A stretch of DNA of 64,000 bases from Cellulosimicrobium cellulans (GCF_006539945.1 NZ_BJNZ01000001.1:293938-357937); one strand, 5' to 3'. Shown: positions 34,265 through 43,149, counted from the first letter of the stretch. Notes: generated by a model from the sequence alone, not told the origin. Numbers and translations: made by a program.

Positions 34265-35764
34265 ATGAGCGGCATGTGGGGCGCCGACGTGCGGGCGTTG
34301 CGCGCGCTCGCGTCGAGCCTGCGGTCGGGCGCGGACGCGCTGCGGTCCCACCGCGCGCAGGTGACGTCCGTCGTCGACGCCGCGACCCGCTGGGAGGGCC
34401 CCGACGCCGCGGAGTTCCGCAACGACTGGGCCGCGAGCCTCGGCCCCTCGCTCGCCGCCACCGCAACCCTCCTCGACACCGCGGCGGACCAGCTCGCCGC
34501 CGACGCGGACCAGCAGGAGTCCGCGAGCAGCGACGGCGGCGGCGCCCCGGGTGGCCCGGGCAGCGGTCCGACGTCGGGGCCGGGGGGCCGGCAGCCGACC
34601 GTCCCGACGCCGACCCCCGGCGAGTACGCCGCGATGGACGCGAGCGAGCGCGCGGAGTGGCTCGAGAACGCGACGGACGCCCAGGTCGCCGCGCTCTACG
34701 CGCAGCTCGTGCGGCTCGGCGTCGACCCGGACTCCCCGGGGTTCTCCGACCTCGCCGTCGCGCACTGGACGCGCGTCGCGGCCGGGGAGGCGGGCTTCGA
34801 CTTCGCCGACTGGGACCCGTCCGCCGGGGCGTCGGCCAACCGCGAGATCATCGAGGGCGTCTACACGTACTACGGCGAGCTCTACCTCGACAACCCCTGG
34901 ATGCAGTGGGCCGGCATGGCGGCGATGATCGGACCGTCGTTCGCCGCCGGGTTCTTCGACCTCGACATGATGCGGCAGCTCGCGCAGGGCGTCGCGACGG
35001 GTGCCCAGGCTCTCCCGCCCGGCGTGGACCGCGCGGCGCTCGAGGCGATCGCGACCATGTCCGACGCCGAGCTCGGGTTCTACGAGAACCAGTTCCTGTC
35101 GATGCAGCGCGAGATCTTCGTCGACCAGGCCGTCATGCACGAGGCGTACCTGAACGGCGGCATGGAGGAGATGGAGCGGCTGCTCGAGGCCGGCGTCATC
35201 GACGACGCCGCGTACCAGGCATGGTCGGACATCGAGGCCGGGCGGGCGGGCGACGCGCAGGCGCTCGCGGACGGCAACACCGCGCTGCTGTGGCGCGAGC
35301 AGAACCAGATCATCGCCGACGACTGGCAGACCATGCGCGGCCACCCCGTCACGGGAGAGGCGTTCACCTACCTCATGACGCTCGTCGGGGAGCCGTCCAT
35401 CCCGGGCGCGGGCACGTACGCGCAGTTCGACCCCTTCACGGTGAGCGTCGAGACGCCCGGCCCGGAGAACCTCGGCATCCCGTTCACGGGCATCTCGTTC
35501 GACAACCCCGTCCAGGGCACGGTGACGGTCGAGACGCCGCTCCCGGGTGGCAACATCGCCGACCAGGCGACCCGCTGGGAGTACATCGCGAACGACACGC
35601 TGCCCGCGTACCAGCAGCTCGTCACCCAGCACCCGGACCAGGCCGCGCAGATCATCGGCACCGACGTGTCCGACCGGATCGACGACTACCGGCTCACGAA
35701 CCCCGCACGCATCGGCCGCATCCTTGACAGACTGACCGAGTGGGACGTGGACGTGGACCAGTGA
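34265..35764 (+). CDS. WXG100-like N-terminal domain fused to a large C-terminal domain
   Basis: The 499-residue protein starts at ATG 34265 behind GGGAGGAGA. Residues 1-85 form a helical hairpin with the turn motif RWEGPDAAEF (Trp43-Glu-Gly45) and repeated hydrophobic heptads, as in WXG100/LXG-type ESX secretion substrates. A Gly/Pro/Ser linker (about 90-120) leads to a mostly helical domain of about 370 residues that I do not recognise. It contains a hydrophobic patch (MQWAGMAAMIGPSFAAGFF). Overlap with a lipoprotein gene suggests a pair working outside the membrane. No ESX machinery is in the window. Confidence 0.7.
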   Translation: MSGMWGADVRALRALASSLRSGADALRSHRAQVTSVVDAATRWEGPDAAEFRNDWAASLGPSLAATATLLDTAADQLAADADQQESASSDGGGAPGGPGSGPTSGPGGRQPTVPTPTPGEYAAMDASERAEWLENATDAQVAALYAQLVRLGVDPDSPGFSDLAVAHWTRVAAGEAGFDFADWDPSAGASANREIIEGVYTYYGELYLDNPWMQWAGMAAMIGPSFAAGFFDLDMMRQLAQGVATGAQALPPGVDRAALEAIATMSDAELGFYENQFLSMQREIFVDQAVMHEAYLNGGMEEMERLLEAGVIDDAAYQAWSDIEAGRAGDAQALADGNTALLWREQNQIIADDWQTMRGHPVTGEAFTYLMTLVGEPSIPGAGTYAQFDPFTVSVETPGPENLGIPFTGISFDNPVQGTVTVETPLPGGNIADQATRWEYIANDTLPAYQQLVTQHPDQAAQIIGTDVSDRIDDYRLTNPARIGRILDRLTEWDVDVDQ

Positions 35765-36438
35765 GCCGGCTCGGTGCGGGTGGACGGCGGCGGGCGGCGG
35801 CGCGGTCCGCGGTCGTCCTGCTCGCCGGGTCGCTCGCCCTGACGGGGTGCACGGTGACGTTCGGCGACCCGGACGACGCGACCACGAGCCCGGGTGGGAC
35901 GAGCACGGCGACCGGTGGGACGTCGTCGGGCGGCGCGACGGGGACGACGACGATCGACGACATCGAGAGGGGCGAGACCGTGCGCTGGGACGTGAGCAGG
36001 CCGATCACCGCGGAGTCCGTGGGGCTGGGCGAGTCGCAGGCCGTCGTGCAGGTGCCCGACGGCGCGGCGCAGGTGGAGCTGACCCTCCCCGACGGCACGT
36101 GGTCGACGACGGCCGAGGAGCTGACGATCCAGCCCCGCCGCGGCTACGTGAGCACGATCAACGTGTTCCGCACCCTGTCCGGCGGGCAGGCGGTCCACGA
36201 CCAGCTCGTCGCCGACGCGGACGCCCTCGGCTTCCCGCGGTCGCAGGTGGACCGCTGGCTCGACGAGCTGCCCGCCTCGCTCGACGCGTCCCGCGCGGGC
36301 GGGACGCGCGAGCGCACCGGCATCAACGGCTCCAACGGCGACGTCGTGACGTCCGTGCAGATCAGCCACGAGCCCGGGCCGGGCGGCGACGAGAGCATCC
36401 GCCTCTGGTACGCGATCAGCCCGGTCACCCCGGACTGA
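35761..36438 (+). CDS. Lipoprotein partner of the WXG100-like protein
   Basis: The 225-residue protein starts at GTG 35761, overlapping the previous stop by 4 bases. It has an arginine-rich start, a hydrophobic signal and lipobox LALTGC, a long Thr/Ser/Gly tether, and a globular domain of about 150 residues (GQAVHDQLVADADALGFPRSQVDRWLDEL). No family is recognised. The overlap argues for a joint function, for example a surface receptor, inhibitor or chaperone of the upstream protein. Confidence 0.7.
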   Translation: MSRLGAGGRRRAAARSAVVLLAGSLALTGCTVTFGDPDDATTSPGGTSTATGGTSSGGATGTTTIDDIERGETVRWDVSRPITAESVGLGESQAVVQVPDGAAQVELTLPDGTWSTTAEELTIQPRRGYVSTINVFRTLSGGQAVHDQLVADADALGFPRSQVDRWLDELPASLDASRAGGTRERTGINGSNGDVVTSVQISHEPGPGGDESIRLWYAISPVTPD

Positions 36439-36536
36439 CGCTCACCCGCGGTCGCGGCCCCCGGGCAGGACGTGAAGAAGCCGGGGACGAACCGGGCCGG
36501 TTCGTCCCGAGCGTCCGGGACGTCCGGGGCGTGAGG

Positions 36537-36542
36537 TAGCGT
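36537..36542 (+). promoter_or_regulatory. Candidate -10 of the PBP gene
   Basis: TAGCGT, 39 bases before GTG 36582, leaving a leader that carries a GGAGCAGGGGAG ribosome site. Confidence 0.35.
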
Positions 36543-36581
36543 CCCTCCCGTCCCGAACGGCACGGAGCAGGGGAGCAGCGA

Positions 36582-38573
36582 GTGAGCAGCGTCGCGCACG
36601 ACCACGGCCGGACGACCACGCAGGGCCGGCCGCGCGTCAGGCACCGGGTCGTGCGCTGGGCGAGCGCCGCGGCTCTCGCCCCCGTCCTGGCCCTGCCCCT
36701 CGCGGCGTGCACGCCGGATCGCCCGGAGGCGCAGGACGCGGCGGACGCGCTCGCGCAGGCGATCCAGGCGGGCGACGTGAGCGGGCTGGAGTTCCGCAAC
36801 GGCGCGGCCACGGACGTCCAGGGCCACCTCGAGGCCGTGCTCGAGCCCCTCGCACCGTACGAGCGCACGGTCGAGGTCGAGACCGTGGACGTCGTGGAGG
36901 AGGGCGACGACGCGGGCGACCGCGCGACGGCGACGCTCGCCTACCGCTGGGAGGTCGCGGGCGAGCAGGCCTGGGAGTACACGACGACGGCCGAGCTGTC
37001 GTTCGCCGAGGCCGCCGACGGGGAGGACGGCCCCGGGGCGTGGGACGTCGTGTGGGAGCCGGACGTGCTCGTCCCCGAGCTCGGCCAGGGCGACCGGATC
37101 GCGGTGAACCGGGTGGCCGCCGTGCGCGCGGGCATCCTCGGCGCGGACGACGTCCCGATCGTCCAGGACCGGCCGGTCTACCGGATCGGCGTCGACAAGA
37201 CCCTCGTCGCCTCGGGCGCATGGGACCGCGCCGCGCGCGAGCTCGCCGCGGTCGTCGGGCTCGACCCCGAGGAGTACGCGCAGCGCGTCGCGGGGGCAGG
37301 GGAGAAGGCGTTCGTCGAGGCGATCACGGTCCGCACCGAGGACACGGCGGGCGTGGACGTCGACGCGGCGCGCGGTGTCGACGGGGTCCGCGTGGTCGAC
37401 GACGAGCTCCCGCTCGCACCGACGCGTGAGTTCGCGCGCCCCATCCTCGGGCGCGTGGGGGACGCGACGGCGGAGATCGTCGAGGAGTCCGAGGGGGCGG
37501 TCGCCGCAGGCGACCAGGTCGGTCTCTCGGGCCTCCAGCGCCAGTACGACGAGCAGCTCCGCGGCGTCCCGGGCCTGTCCATCGAGATCGTGCCCGGCGA
37601 GGGCGACGCGGAGGGGGAGACGACGGAGGTCTTCTCCGTCGACCCGGTGGACGGTACCCCGCTGAGCACGACCCTCCGGCCGGACATGCAGGTCGCCGCC
37701 GAGGCGGTGCTCGCGGGGCAGGGGCCGAGCGCGATCGTCGCGATCCAGCCCTCGACGGGCGCGGTGCTGGCGGCGGCGAGCTCGACGGCGGGCGAGGGGC
37801 TCTCGACCGCGACGACCGGACAGTACGCGCCGGGCTCGACGTTCAAGGTCGCGACGACGCTCGCGATGCTCCGCGCGGGGCTCACGCCCGACACGACCGT
37901 CGCGTGCCCGCCCACGATCTCCGTGGACGGCCGCGAGTTCCAGAACGTCCCGGGCTACCCGACGGCGGCCCTCGGCGACGTCCCGCTGCGCACCGCGTTC
38001 GCGAACTCGTGCAACACCGCGATGATCGGGCAGCGGGACACGGTCACGCAGCAGGCGCTGCACGACGCGGCGGCGTCGCTCGGGCTGGGCGTCGAGTCCG
38101 AGCTCGGCGCGCCCGCGTTCTTCGGCGACGTGCCGACCGACTCGCAGGGCACCGAGCACGCCGCGTCGATGATCGGGCAGGGCAAGGTCCAGGCCTCGCC
38201 GCTCGCGATGGCGACGGTCGCGGCGAGCGTCGCCGCCGGTCACACGGTGTCGCCCGTCCTGGTCCACCCGGACGTGCAGACCGTCGCCGACGAGGAGCCC
38301 GCGGGGACCCTCACCGAGGAGGAGGCGACGACGCTGCGCGGGCTCATGCGTGCTGTCGTCACCGAGGGCTCGGCGTCGATCCTCCAGGACCTGCCGGGCG
38401 AGCCCGGAGCCAAGACGGGCACGGCCCAGTACGGCGACGGCAGCCAGTCGCACGCGTGGATGATCGCGACCCAGGGGGACCTCGCGGTGGCGGTGTTCAT
38501 CGAGACGGGCGAGGGCGGCGCGGTCACCGCGGGCCCCCTCATGCACGCGTTCCTCGACGCGCCGAACGCCTGA
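36582..38573 (+). CDS. Class B penicillin-binding protein (MecA_N, dimerisation and transpeptidase domains)
   Basis: The 663-residue cell-wall transpeptidase has an N-terminal NTF2-like MecA_N domain, a PBP dimerisation domain and the transpeptidase domain. The catalytic motifs are STFK (Ser419), SCN (Ser476) and KTGT (Lys611). A lipobox-like LPLAAC follows the N-terminal hydrophobic stretch, so it may be lipid-anchored rather than held by a helix. It cross-links peptidoglycan stem peptides outside the membrane. MecA_N-type PBPs are often of low beta-lactam affinity, which cannot be judged here. Confidence 0.9.
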   Translation: MSSVAHDHGRTTTQGRPRVRHRVVRWASAAALAPVLALPLAACTPDRPEAQDAADALAQAIQAGDVSGLEFRNGAATDVQGHLEAVLEPLAPYERTVEVETVDVVEEGDDAGDRATATLAYRWEVAGEQAWEYTTTAELSFAEAADGEDGPGAWDVVWEPDVLVPELGQGDRIAVNRVAAVRAGILGADDVPIVQDRPVYRIGVDKTLVASGAWDRAARELAAVVGLDPEEYAQRVAGAGEKAFVEAITVRTEDTAGVDVDAARGVDGVRVVDDELPLAPTREFARPILGRVGDATAEIVEESEGAVAAGDQVGLSGLQRQYDEQLRGVPGLSIEIVPGEGDAEGETTEVFSVDPVDGTPLSTTLRPDMQVAAEAVLAGQGPSAIVAIQPSTGAVLAAASSTAGEGLSTATTGQYAPGSTFKVATTLAMLRAGLTPDTTVACPPTISVDGREFQNVPGYPTAALGDVPLRTAFANSCNTAMIGQRDTVTQQALHDAAASLGLGVESELGAPAFFGDVPTDSQGTEHAASMIGQGKVQASPLAMATVAASVAAGHTVSPVLVHPDVQTVADEEPAGTLTEEEATTLRGLMRAVVTEGSASILQDLPGEPGAKTGTAQYGDGSQSHAWMIATQGDLAVAVFIETGEGGAVTAGPLMHAFLDAPNA

Positions 38574-38586
38574 ACGCGACTCTCCT

Positions 38587-38615
38587 CCGGCGCCCGGAAT
38601 AGGACCGGGCGCCGG
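38587..38615 (+). terminator. Terminator hairpin of the PBP gene
   Basis: A perfect 11-bp stem (CCGGCGCCCGG and complement) with loop AATAGGA, 13 bases after the stop. Confidence 0.7.
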
Positions 38616-38634
38616 GTGGTTGTCCACGAGCGGG

Positions 38635-38640
38635 TATGAT
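38635..38640 (+). promoter_or_regulatory. -10 element before the leader peptide and symporter
   Basis: TATGAT, a consensus -10, about 65 bases before the leader peptide start. The mRNA leader up to the symporter start would be about 375 bases, long enough for an attenuator. Confidence 0.5.
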
Positions 38641-38705
38641 CGGTTGCCGCGGGCGTCGATCTGCCCGCCTCGTCAGCGAGAACCCACCGTTCCGGGAGAA
38701 CCTTC

Positions 38706-38789
38706 GTGTTCGTCAGCGTGCCTGCCTGGCAGCTCACCCAGCGCCGCGACGTCGACCTTCGTCGAGTCGCCAGCGCGCTGTGTCGCTGA
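38706..38789 (+). CDS. 27-residue putative leader peptide (RRxVDLxRVASALC type)
   Basis: GTG 38706 follows GGGAGAA (38694-38700) and the frame stops at TGA 38787. The product ends LTQRRDVDLRRVASALCR. This matches the actinobacterial putative leader peptides with an R-R-x-V-D-L-x-R-x-x-S-A-x-C core, usually found before sulfur-metabolism and cysteine-related genes. The Cys codon lies next to the end, where ribosome stalling on low Cys-tRNA could control downstream folding. It precedes the DAACS symporter. Confidence 0.75.
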   Translation: MFVSVPAWQLTQRRDVDLRRVASALCR

Positions 38790-38892
38790 CCCCCCGTCGC
38801 CGCTGACGCCTCTCCGCCTCCGCACACCCGTCAGGACCCCGGGTCGCCTCGCGACCTGAGCCGCTGACGCGCGTGGCGCGCCCCTGCCGTGA

Positions 38893-38920
38893 GGACGCAG
38901 GCCACCCCGTGCCTGCGTCC
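38893..38920 (+). terminator. Attenuator-like hairpin between leader peptide and symporter
   Basis: A perfect 10-bp stem (GGACGCAGGC and GCCTGCGTCC) around an 8-base loop, about 100 bases after the leader peptide stop and 100 before the symporter start. No T tract follows. Confidence 0.5.
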
Positions 38921-39021
38921 CTGCCCCGGGCCGCGCTGCTGCCGGCGCCCCGCGACGACGTCCCGAGCCCCTCTCCCGAGAGCGGGCGCTCGTGCGCCCG
39001 CGTCACCCCGAAAGGTCCCCT

Positions 39022-40533
39022 GTGTCCTCGACCCCCTCGTCGGCCGTCTCGAAGGCCGACCCGCAGCAGGCGAGCCAGGCCCCGGCCTCGGCGCCCGCGA
39101 AGAAGAAGCGCCGGTTCCCCTCGTTCAGCGTCCAGATCCTGCTCGGCCTCGCGGTCGGTGTCGGCCTCGGTGCCCTCGCCCTCGCGATGGGCCCGCAGGA
39201 CGCGGCCGGCGACGTCCCCAACGGCCTGACGACGACGCTCGACACGATCGGCTCGTCGTTCGTCACGCTGCTCAAGGCCGTCGTGCCGCCGCTGATCTTC
39301 ACCGCGATCGTCGCGTCGATCGCGAACCTGCGCACCGTCACCAACGCCGCGCGCCTCGCGGGCCAGACGCTCCTGTGGTTCGCCATCACCGCCGCGATCT
39401 CCGTGGCCGTCGGCATCGGCCTGGGCCTGCTGTTCCAGCCGGGCAACCGTGCGTCGGTCTCGCTCGACGCGGCGTCGGAGCCGGGCCGCACCGGCACGTG
39501 GCTCGACTTCCTCAACGGCCTCATCCCGGGCAACGTCCTGGGCCTCGGCGCGAGCACGCAGGTCGAGGTGACCGACGCCGGCGCGAGCGCCAGCACGTCG
39601 GTGAGCTTCAACGTCCTCCAGATCCTCGTCGTCGCGCTGGTCATCGGCATCGCGGCGCTCAAGTCGGGCAAGAAGGCGGACCCGTTCCTCGCGTTCAACC
39701 GTTCCGCGCTCGCGATCGTGCAGAAGGTGCTGTGGTGGATCATCCGCCTCGCGCCGATCGGCACCGCCGGCCTCATCGGCTACGCCATCGCGGCGTACGG
39801 CTGGACGTCCCTCGCGTCGCTCGCGTGGTTCGCCGTCGCGATCTACGTCGGCCTCGCGGTCGTGCTGTTCGTCGTCTACCCGATCCTCCTGCGCACCAAC
39901 GGCCTGAAGATCTCGAGCTACTTCAAGGGCGCCTGGCCCGCGATCCAGCTCGCGTTCGTCTCGCGCTCCTCGATCGGCACGCTGCCCGTGACGCAGCGCG
40001 TCACCGAGCGCAACCTCGGCGTCCCGAGCGAGTACGCGTCGTTCGCCGTGCCGCTGGCCGCGACCACCAAGATGGACGGTTGCGCCTCGATCTACCCGGC
40101 CATCTCGGCGATCTTCGTCGCGCAGATCTTCGGCATCGACCTGTCGATCACCGACTACCTGCTCATCGCGTTCGTCTCCGTCGTCGGCTCCGCCGCGACC
40201 GCGGGCCTGACCGGCGCGATCGTCATGCTGACCCTCACGCTCTCGACCGTGGGCCTGCCCCTCGCGGGCGTCGGCCTGCTGCTCGCGATCGACCCGATCC
40301 TCGACATGGGCCGCACCGCGGTGAACGTCGCGGGCCAGGCGCTCGTGCCGACCATCGTGGCCAAGCGCGAGGGCATCCTCGACCTCGAGCAGTACGAGGC
40401 CGCCACGGCCGAGGACCTCTTCGTGGACGAGGACGACACCGCGTCGACCGAGGCGACCACCGAGGCGGCGACGTCCGAGACCGGGGAGTCCACGCCGTCG
40501 GGCACCAAGCAGCCGGTAGGCGCCCCCGCCTGA
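39022..40533 (+). CDS. Dicarboxylate/amino-acid:cation symporter (DAACS), possible cystine transporter
   Basis: The 503-residue member of the GltP/DctA/TcyP fold has about eight membrane segments, the serine-rich re-entrant hairpin (SRSSIGTLPVT), the TTKMDGCAS motif and the second hairpin (GSAATAGLTGAIVMLTLTL). Families with this fold carry dicarboxylates, glutamate or, in TcyP/YdjN, L-cystine. The upstream Cys-ending leader peptide favours a sulfur substrate. The charged C-terminal 60 residues are longer than usual. GTG 39022 is chosen for AAAGG 6 bases upstream. Confidence 0.85.
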   Translation: MSSTPSSAVSKADPQQASQAPASAPAKKKRRFPSFSVQILLGLAVGVGLGALALAMGPQDAAGDVPNGLTTTLDTIGSSFVTLLKAVVPPLIFTAIVASIANLRTVTNAARLAGQTLLWFAITAAISVAVGIGLGLLFQPGNRASVSLDAASEPGRTGTWLDFLNGLIPGNVLGLGASTQVEVTDAGASASTSVSFNVLQILVVALVIGIAALKSGKKADPFLAFNRSALAIVQKVLWWIIRLAPIGTAGLIGYAIAAYGWTSLASLAWFAVAIYVGLAVVLFVVYPILLRTNGLKISSYFKGAWPAIQLAFVSRSSIGTLPVTQRVTERNLGVPSEYASFAVPLAATTKMDGCASIYPAISAIFVAQIFGIDLSITDYLLIAFVSVVGSAATAGLTGAIVMLTLTLSTVGLPLAGVGLLLAIDPILDMGRTAVNVAGQALVPTIVAKREGILDLEQYEAATAEDLFVDEDDTASTEATTEAATSETGESTPSGTKQPVGAPA

Positions 40534-40558
40534 CGCCGAGCACGCGCCCACGCGCTGC

Positions 40559-40613
40559 TGAACACGACATGGGTGCCGTTATCCACGGGATAACGGCACC
40601 CATGCCGTTCTCG
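40559..40613. repeat. Palindromic extragenic repeat, copy 3
   Basis: Arms GAACACGACATGGGTGCCGT... (40560-40584) and 40588-40612 pair with three mismatches around a 3-base loop. The stem centre differs from copy 2 on both sides in a matching way (GGGTGCC with GGCACCC), so pairing is kept. It lies between convergent stop codons. Confidence 0.85.
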
Positions 40614-40616
40614 GCG

Positions 40617-40925
40617 TCAGGGCTGAGGGCGATCCTCGCGGAGGACCGTGAGGCGGGAGCGGTACTCCTGCTCGTCGATCTCGCCGCGCGCGTACCGCTC
40701 GCCGAGGATCGCGACCGGGTCCGGGCCCGCCGTCCGCCACGTCCCGGGGCCGCCCGGGCCCCAGCCGCGGCGCGCGCGGCGGGCGATCAGGAAGATCACG
40801 GACGCACAGAGCAGGAACCACAGCAGGGGGAACACGAACCACCACGGTCCGGGGCCCCAGCCGGCGTGCGCCACGGACGCGACGGCCTCCGTGGGGACGA
40901 CGGTCCCGGTGAGTGCGGTGAGCAT
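40617..40925 (-). CDS. SHOCT domain membrane protein
   Basis: The 102-residue protein has one transmembrane helix (PWWFVFPLLWFLLCASVIFL) followed by a basic segment and a C-terminal SHOCT motif (DPVAILGERYARGEIDEQEYRSRLTVL). The SHOCT motif is a short oligomerisation element. Function is unknown. The stop codon lies 4 bases from palindromic repeat copy 3. Bases 40926-41095 upstream hold no supported gene. Confidence 0.85.
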   Translation of the reverse strand: MLTALTGTVVPTEAVASVAHAGWGPGPWWFVFPLLWFLLCASVIFLIARRARRGWGPGGPGTWRTAGPDPVAILGERYARGEIDEQEYRSRLTVLREDRPQP

Positions 40926-41095
40926 GACGACCTCCGGTGTCGGTGCGCCCCGCCGGTCGGCGGGGGCGGCCGCGATCCGGCCGCACCTCCAGGCTTCCCG
41001 TTGCCCGACGCCGCGTCGTCACCCGCGCGTGCCGAGCTCGCTCGTCCCGTGGTGCCGGTCGGACGACGCCGCGTGGACCGACGGCAGGGTGCCGG

Positions 41096-41761
41096 TCAGC
41101 CCGCCCAGCCCGCGCGCACGAGCCCGGACTCGTAGGCCGCGACGACGAGCTGCGCGCGGTCGCGGGCGCCCACCTTGGCCATGACGCGCGACACGTGCGT
41201 CTTCACCGTCGACTCCGACAGGGAGAGCGTCCCCGCGATCTCCTCGTTCGAGAGCCCGCCCGCGACCTCGACGAGCACCTCGCGCTCGCGCGGCGTGAGC
41301 TCCTCGACGCCGCGCACCGGCCCGACGGCGCGCGTCGCGTCCGCGACCCGGGACAGCAGGCGTCGGGTCACCGTGGGGGAGAGCAGCGCGTCGCCGCGCG
41401 CCGCGACGCGCACGGCACGGACGAGGTCGACGGGCTCGGTGTCCTTGACGAGGAACCCGCTCGCGCCGCCGCGGATCGCGTCGGTCACGTACTCGTCGAG
41501 CTCGAACGTCGTGACGACCACGACGTGCACGTGGGACGCCGCGCGGTCGGCCACGATCCGCCGGGTCGCCTCAAGGCCGTCGAGACCGGGCATCCGGATG
41601 TCCATGAGCACGACGTCGGGCAGGTGCTCCAGCGCGAGCCGGACGGCGTCGTCGCCGGTCGCGGCCTCGGCGACCACGCGCATGTCGTCCTCCGAGTCGA
41701 TGAGCGCGCGGAACCCGCCGCGCACGAGCGCCTGGTCGTCGGCCAGCACGACGTCGATCAT
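41096..41761 (-). CDS. NarL/LuxR-type response regulator
   Basis: The 221-residue protein has a receiver domain with the phospho-acceptor Asp54 in VLMDIRMPG, conserved acidic pair ADD near the start and Lys in FLVKD. The C-terminal LuxR helix-turn-helix reads LTPREREVLVEVAGGLSNEEIAGTLSLSESTVKTHV. ATG 41761 follows GGAGGCACC and overlaps the kinase stop, so the pair is co-translated. Target genes cannot be named. Confidence 0.95.
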   Translation of the reverse strand: MIDVVLADDQALVRGGFRALIDSEDDMRVVAEAATGDDAVRLALEHLPDVVLMDIRMPGLDGLEATRRIVADRAASHVHVVVVTTFELDEYVTDAIRGGASGFLVKDTEPVDLVRAVRVAARGDALLSPTVTRRLLSRVADATRAVGPVRGVEELTPREREVLVEVAGGLSNEEIAGTLSLSESTVKTHVSRVMAKVGARDRAQLVVAAYESGLVRAGWAG

Positions 41762-43149
41762 GGTGCCTCCTCGCGCCGCGGCGGTCCCGCGTCGGACCGC
41801 CGGGTGGTGCTCGGCCGGGGCGTGGTGCTCGGCCAGGGAAAGACTGCCCGCACACGGAAGCCGCGTCCAGCGGTGCCGGAACCCGCTCCTGCGCCCGGGG
41901 CCGGACCGGGGACCGGTCCCGCCACGAGCGACCCGTCGACGCTCTCGACGCGCTCGCGCATGCCGCGCAGCCCGTAGCCGGGCTCGGGGTCGGACGGCGC
42001 GCCCGTGCCGTCGTCGGTGACCGTCACGGTCACGTGGCGCGAGGCGCGGTCCCCGTCCGCACCGGCGTCGCTCCGCTCGGTCCCGGTCCCGGTCCCGGTC
42101 CCGGTCCCGGTCCCGGTACCGGACCCGGACCCGCCGTCGTCGTCCGCGTCGACGACGACACGGACGTCGACGTGCGTCGCGCCGTGCGCGTGCCGCCGCA
42201 CGTTCGTCAGGGCCTCCTGCACCACGCGGTAGACGACCCCGGCGAGCCGGTCGGGCAGGTCGGCAGCGGCGGGGCCGACGTCGAGCGCGACCGTGAGCCC
42301 GCCTCCCTCCGCCTGGCGCACGAGCCGGGGGAGCGCGGCCAGGTCCCACGTCGGGGCGAGCGGGGCGCCGTCGTCGACCATGTCGTGCGCCACGGACGCG
42401 CCCGTGCGCGCCTCCCCACGCACGACGCCGAGCACGGCCCGGACCTCGTCGAGCGCCTCCGTGCTCGTCGCGCGGATCGCGGTGAGGGCGCTGCGGGCCT
42501 GGTCCGGGTCGCGGTCGAGGAGGTGCAGCCCGACGCCCGCCTGCACGGTGATCGCGGAGAGCGAGTGCGCGAGGACGTCGTGGACCTCGCGCGCGATGCG
42601 CAGCCGCTCGTCCGCGACGGCCGTGCGTTCTCGCTCGGCGCGCGCGACCTGCTCGGCCTCGCGTGCGGCGGCGATGCGGGCGGACCGGTCGCGGATCACG
42701 CCCGCGACGAGCAGCACGACGACGGTCCAGGCCGCCCCGCCCAGGAGCGTCGCCCGCGGCGGGGCGTCGGGACGCAGCGCCGCGGCCGCGACGACGGCCC
42801 CCGCGAACAGCACGGCCCCGCCCCACGCCACGCGACGCCCGCGCTCCGCAGACCCGCTGAGGAGGACCCCCACGAGCACGCCGACGGGTCCGGCGAGCAC
42901 GGGGCCCCACGCGTACCCGGCGACGAGGAAGGTCCCGGCCGCCGCGACGGACACCGCCACGGCGACGACCGGGCGGGGCACGAGGAGCACGAGGACGAGC
43001 GGGGAGACCAGGAGCAGGGCGACGCCGACGAGGTCGAGCGGCCGCGCTCCCGGCTGACCGTGCGTCGCGCCCACCGACCCGAGCACCGAGACCACCGCGA
43101 GCACCACGGCGAGGAACGCCCGGGGGCGGCGACGGTCGAGCGGGCCCAT
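41758..43149 (-). CDS. Sensor histidine kinase (HisKA_3 type)
   Basis: The 463-residue kinase has N-terminal membrane helices over about 140 residues, then HisKA_3 with phospho-acceptor His190 in REVHDVLAHSL, and an ATPase domain with N-box VQEALTNVRRHA and G-box YGLRGMRERV. Between the N- and G-boxes a (Gly-Thr/Ser)n run is encoded by a hexanucleotide repeat, an odd insertion in the catalytic domain. Another low-complexity Pro/Gly/Ala stretch precedes the C-terminus. ATG 43149 is preferred to the in-frame GTG 43170. Confidence 0.9.
   Translation of the reverse strand: MGPLDRRRPRAFLAVVLAVVSVLGSVGATHGQPGARPLDLVGVALLLVSPLVLVLLVPRPVVAVAVSVAAAGTFLVAGYAWGPVLAGPVGVLVGVLLSGSAERGRRVAWGGAVLFAGAVVAAAALRPDAPPRATLLGGAAWTVVVLLVAGVIRDRSARIAAAREAEQVARAERERTAVADERLRIAREVHDVLAHSLSAITVQAGVGLHLLDRDPDQARSALTAIRATSTEALDEVRAVLGVVRGEARTGASVAHDMVDDGAPLAPTWDLAALPRLVRQAEGGGLTVALDVGPAAADLPDRLAGVVYRVVQEALTNVRRHAHGATHVDVRVVVDADDDGGSGSGTGTGTGTGTGTGTERSDAGADGDRASRHVTVTVTDDGTGAPSDPEPGYGLRGMRERVESVDGSLVAGPVPGPAPGAGAGSGTAGRGFRVRAVFPWPSTTPRPSTTRRSDAGPPRREEAP
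42079..42132. repeat. Hexanucleotide tandem repeat (GGTCCC) in the kinase gene
   Basis: Six perfect GGTCCC units (42079-42114) are followed by GGTACC and two GGACCC variants. On the coding strand they encode alternating Gly-Thr and Gly-Ser within the kinase ATPase domain. Unit gain or loss would keep the reading frame. Confidence 0.9.

Noticed and set aside
31390..34479. Very long minus-strand open frame
   Set aside because: It is antisense to well-supported genes (DMT-like, MalY/PatB, DUF1905) and has the Arg/Asp/Val-rich composition of high-GC shadows.
42079..42132. CRISPR-like array at the GGTCCC repeat
   Set aside because: Units are 6 bases without spacers and lie inside a coding region.
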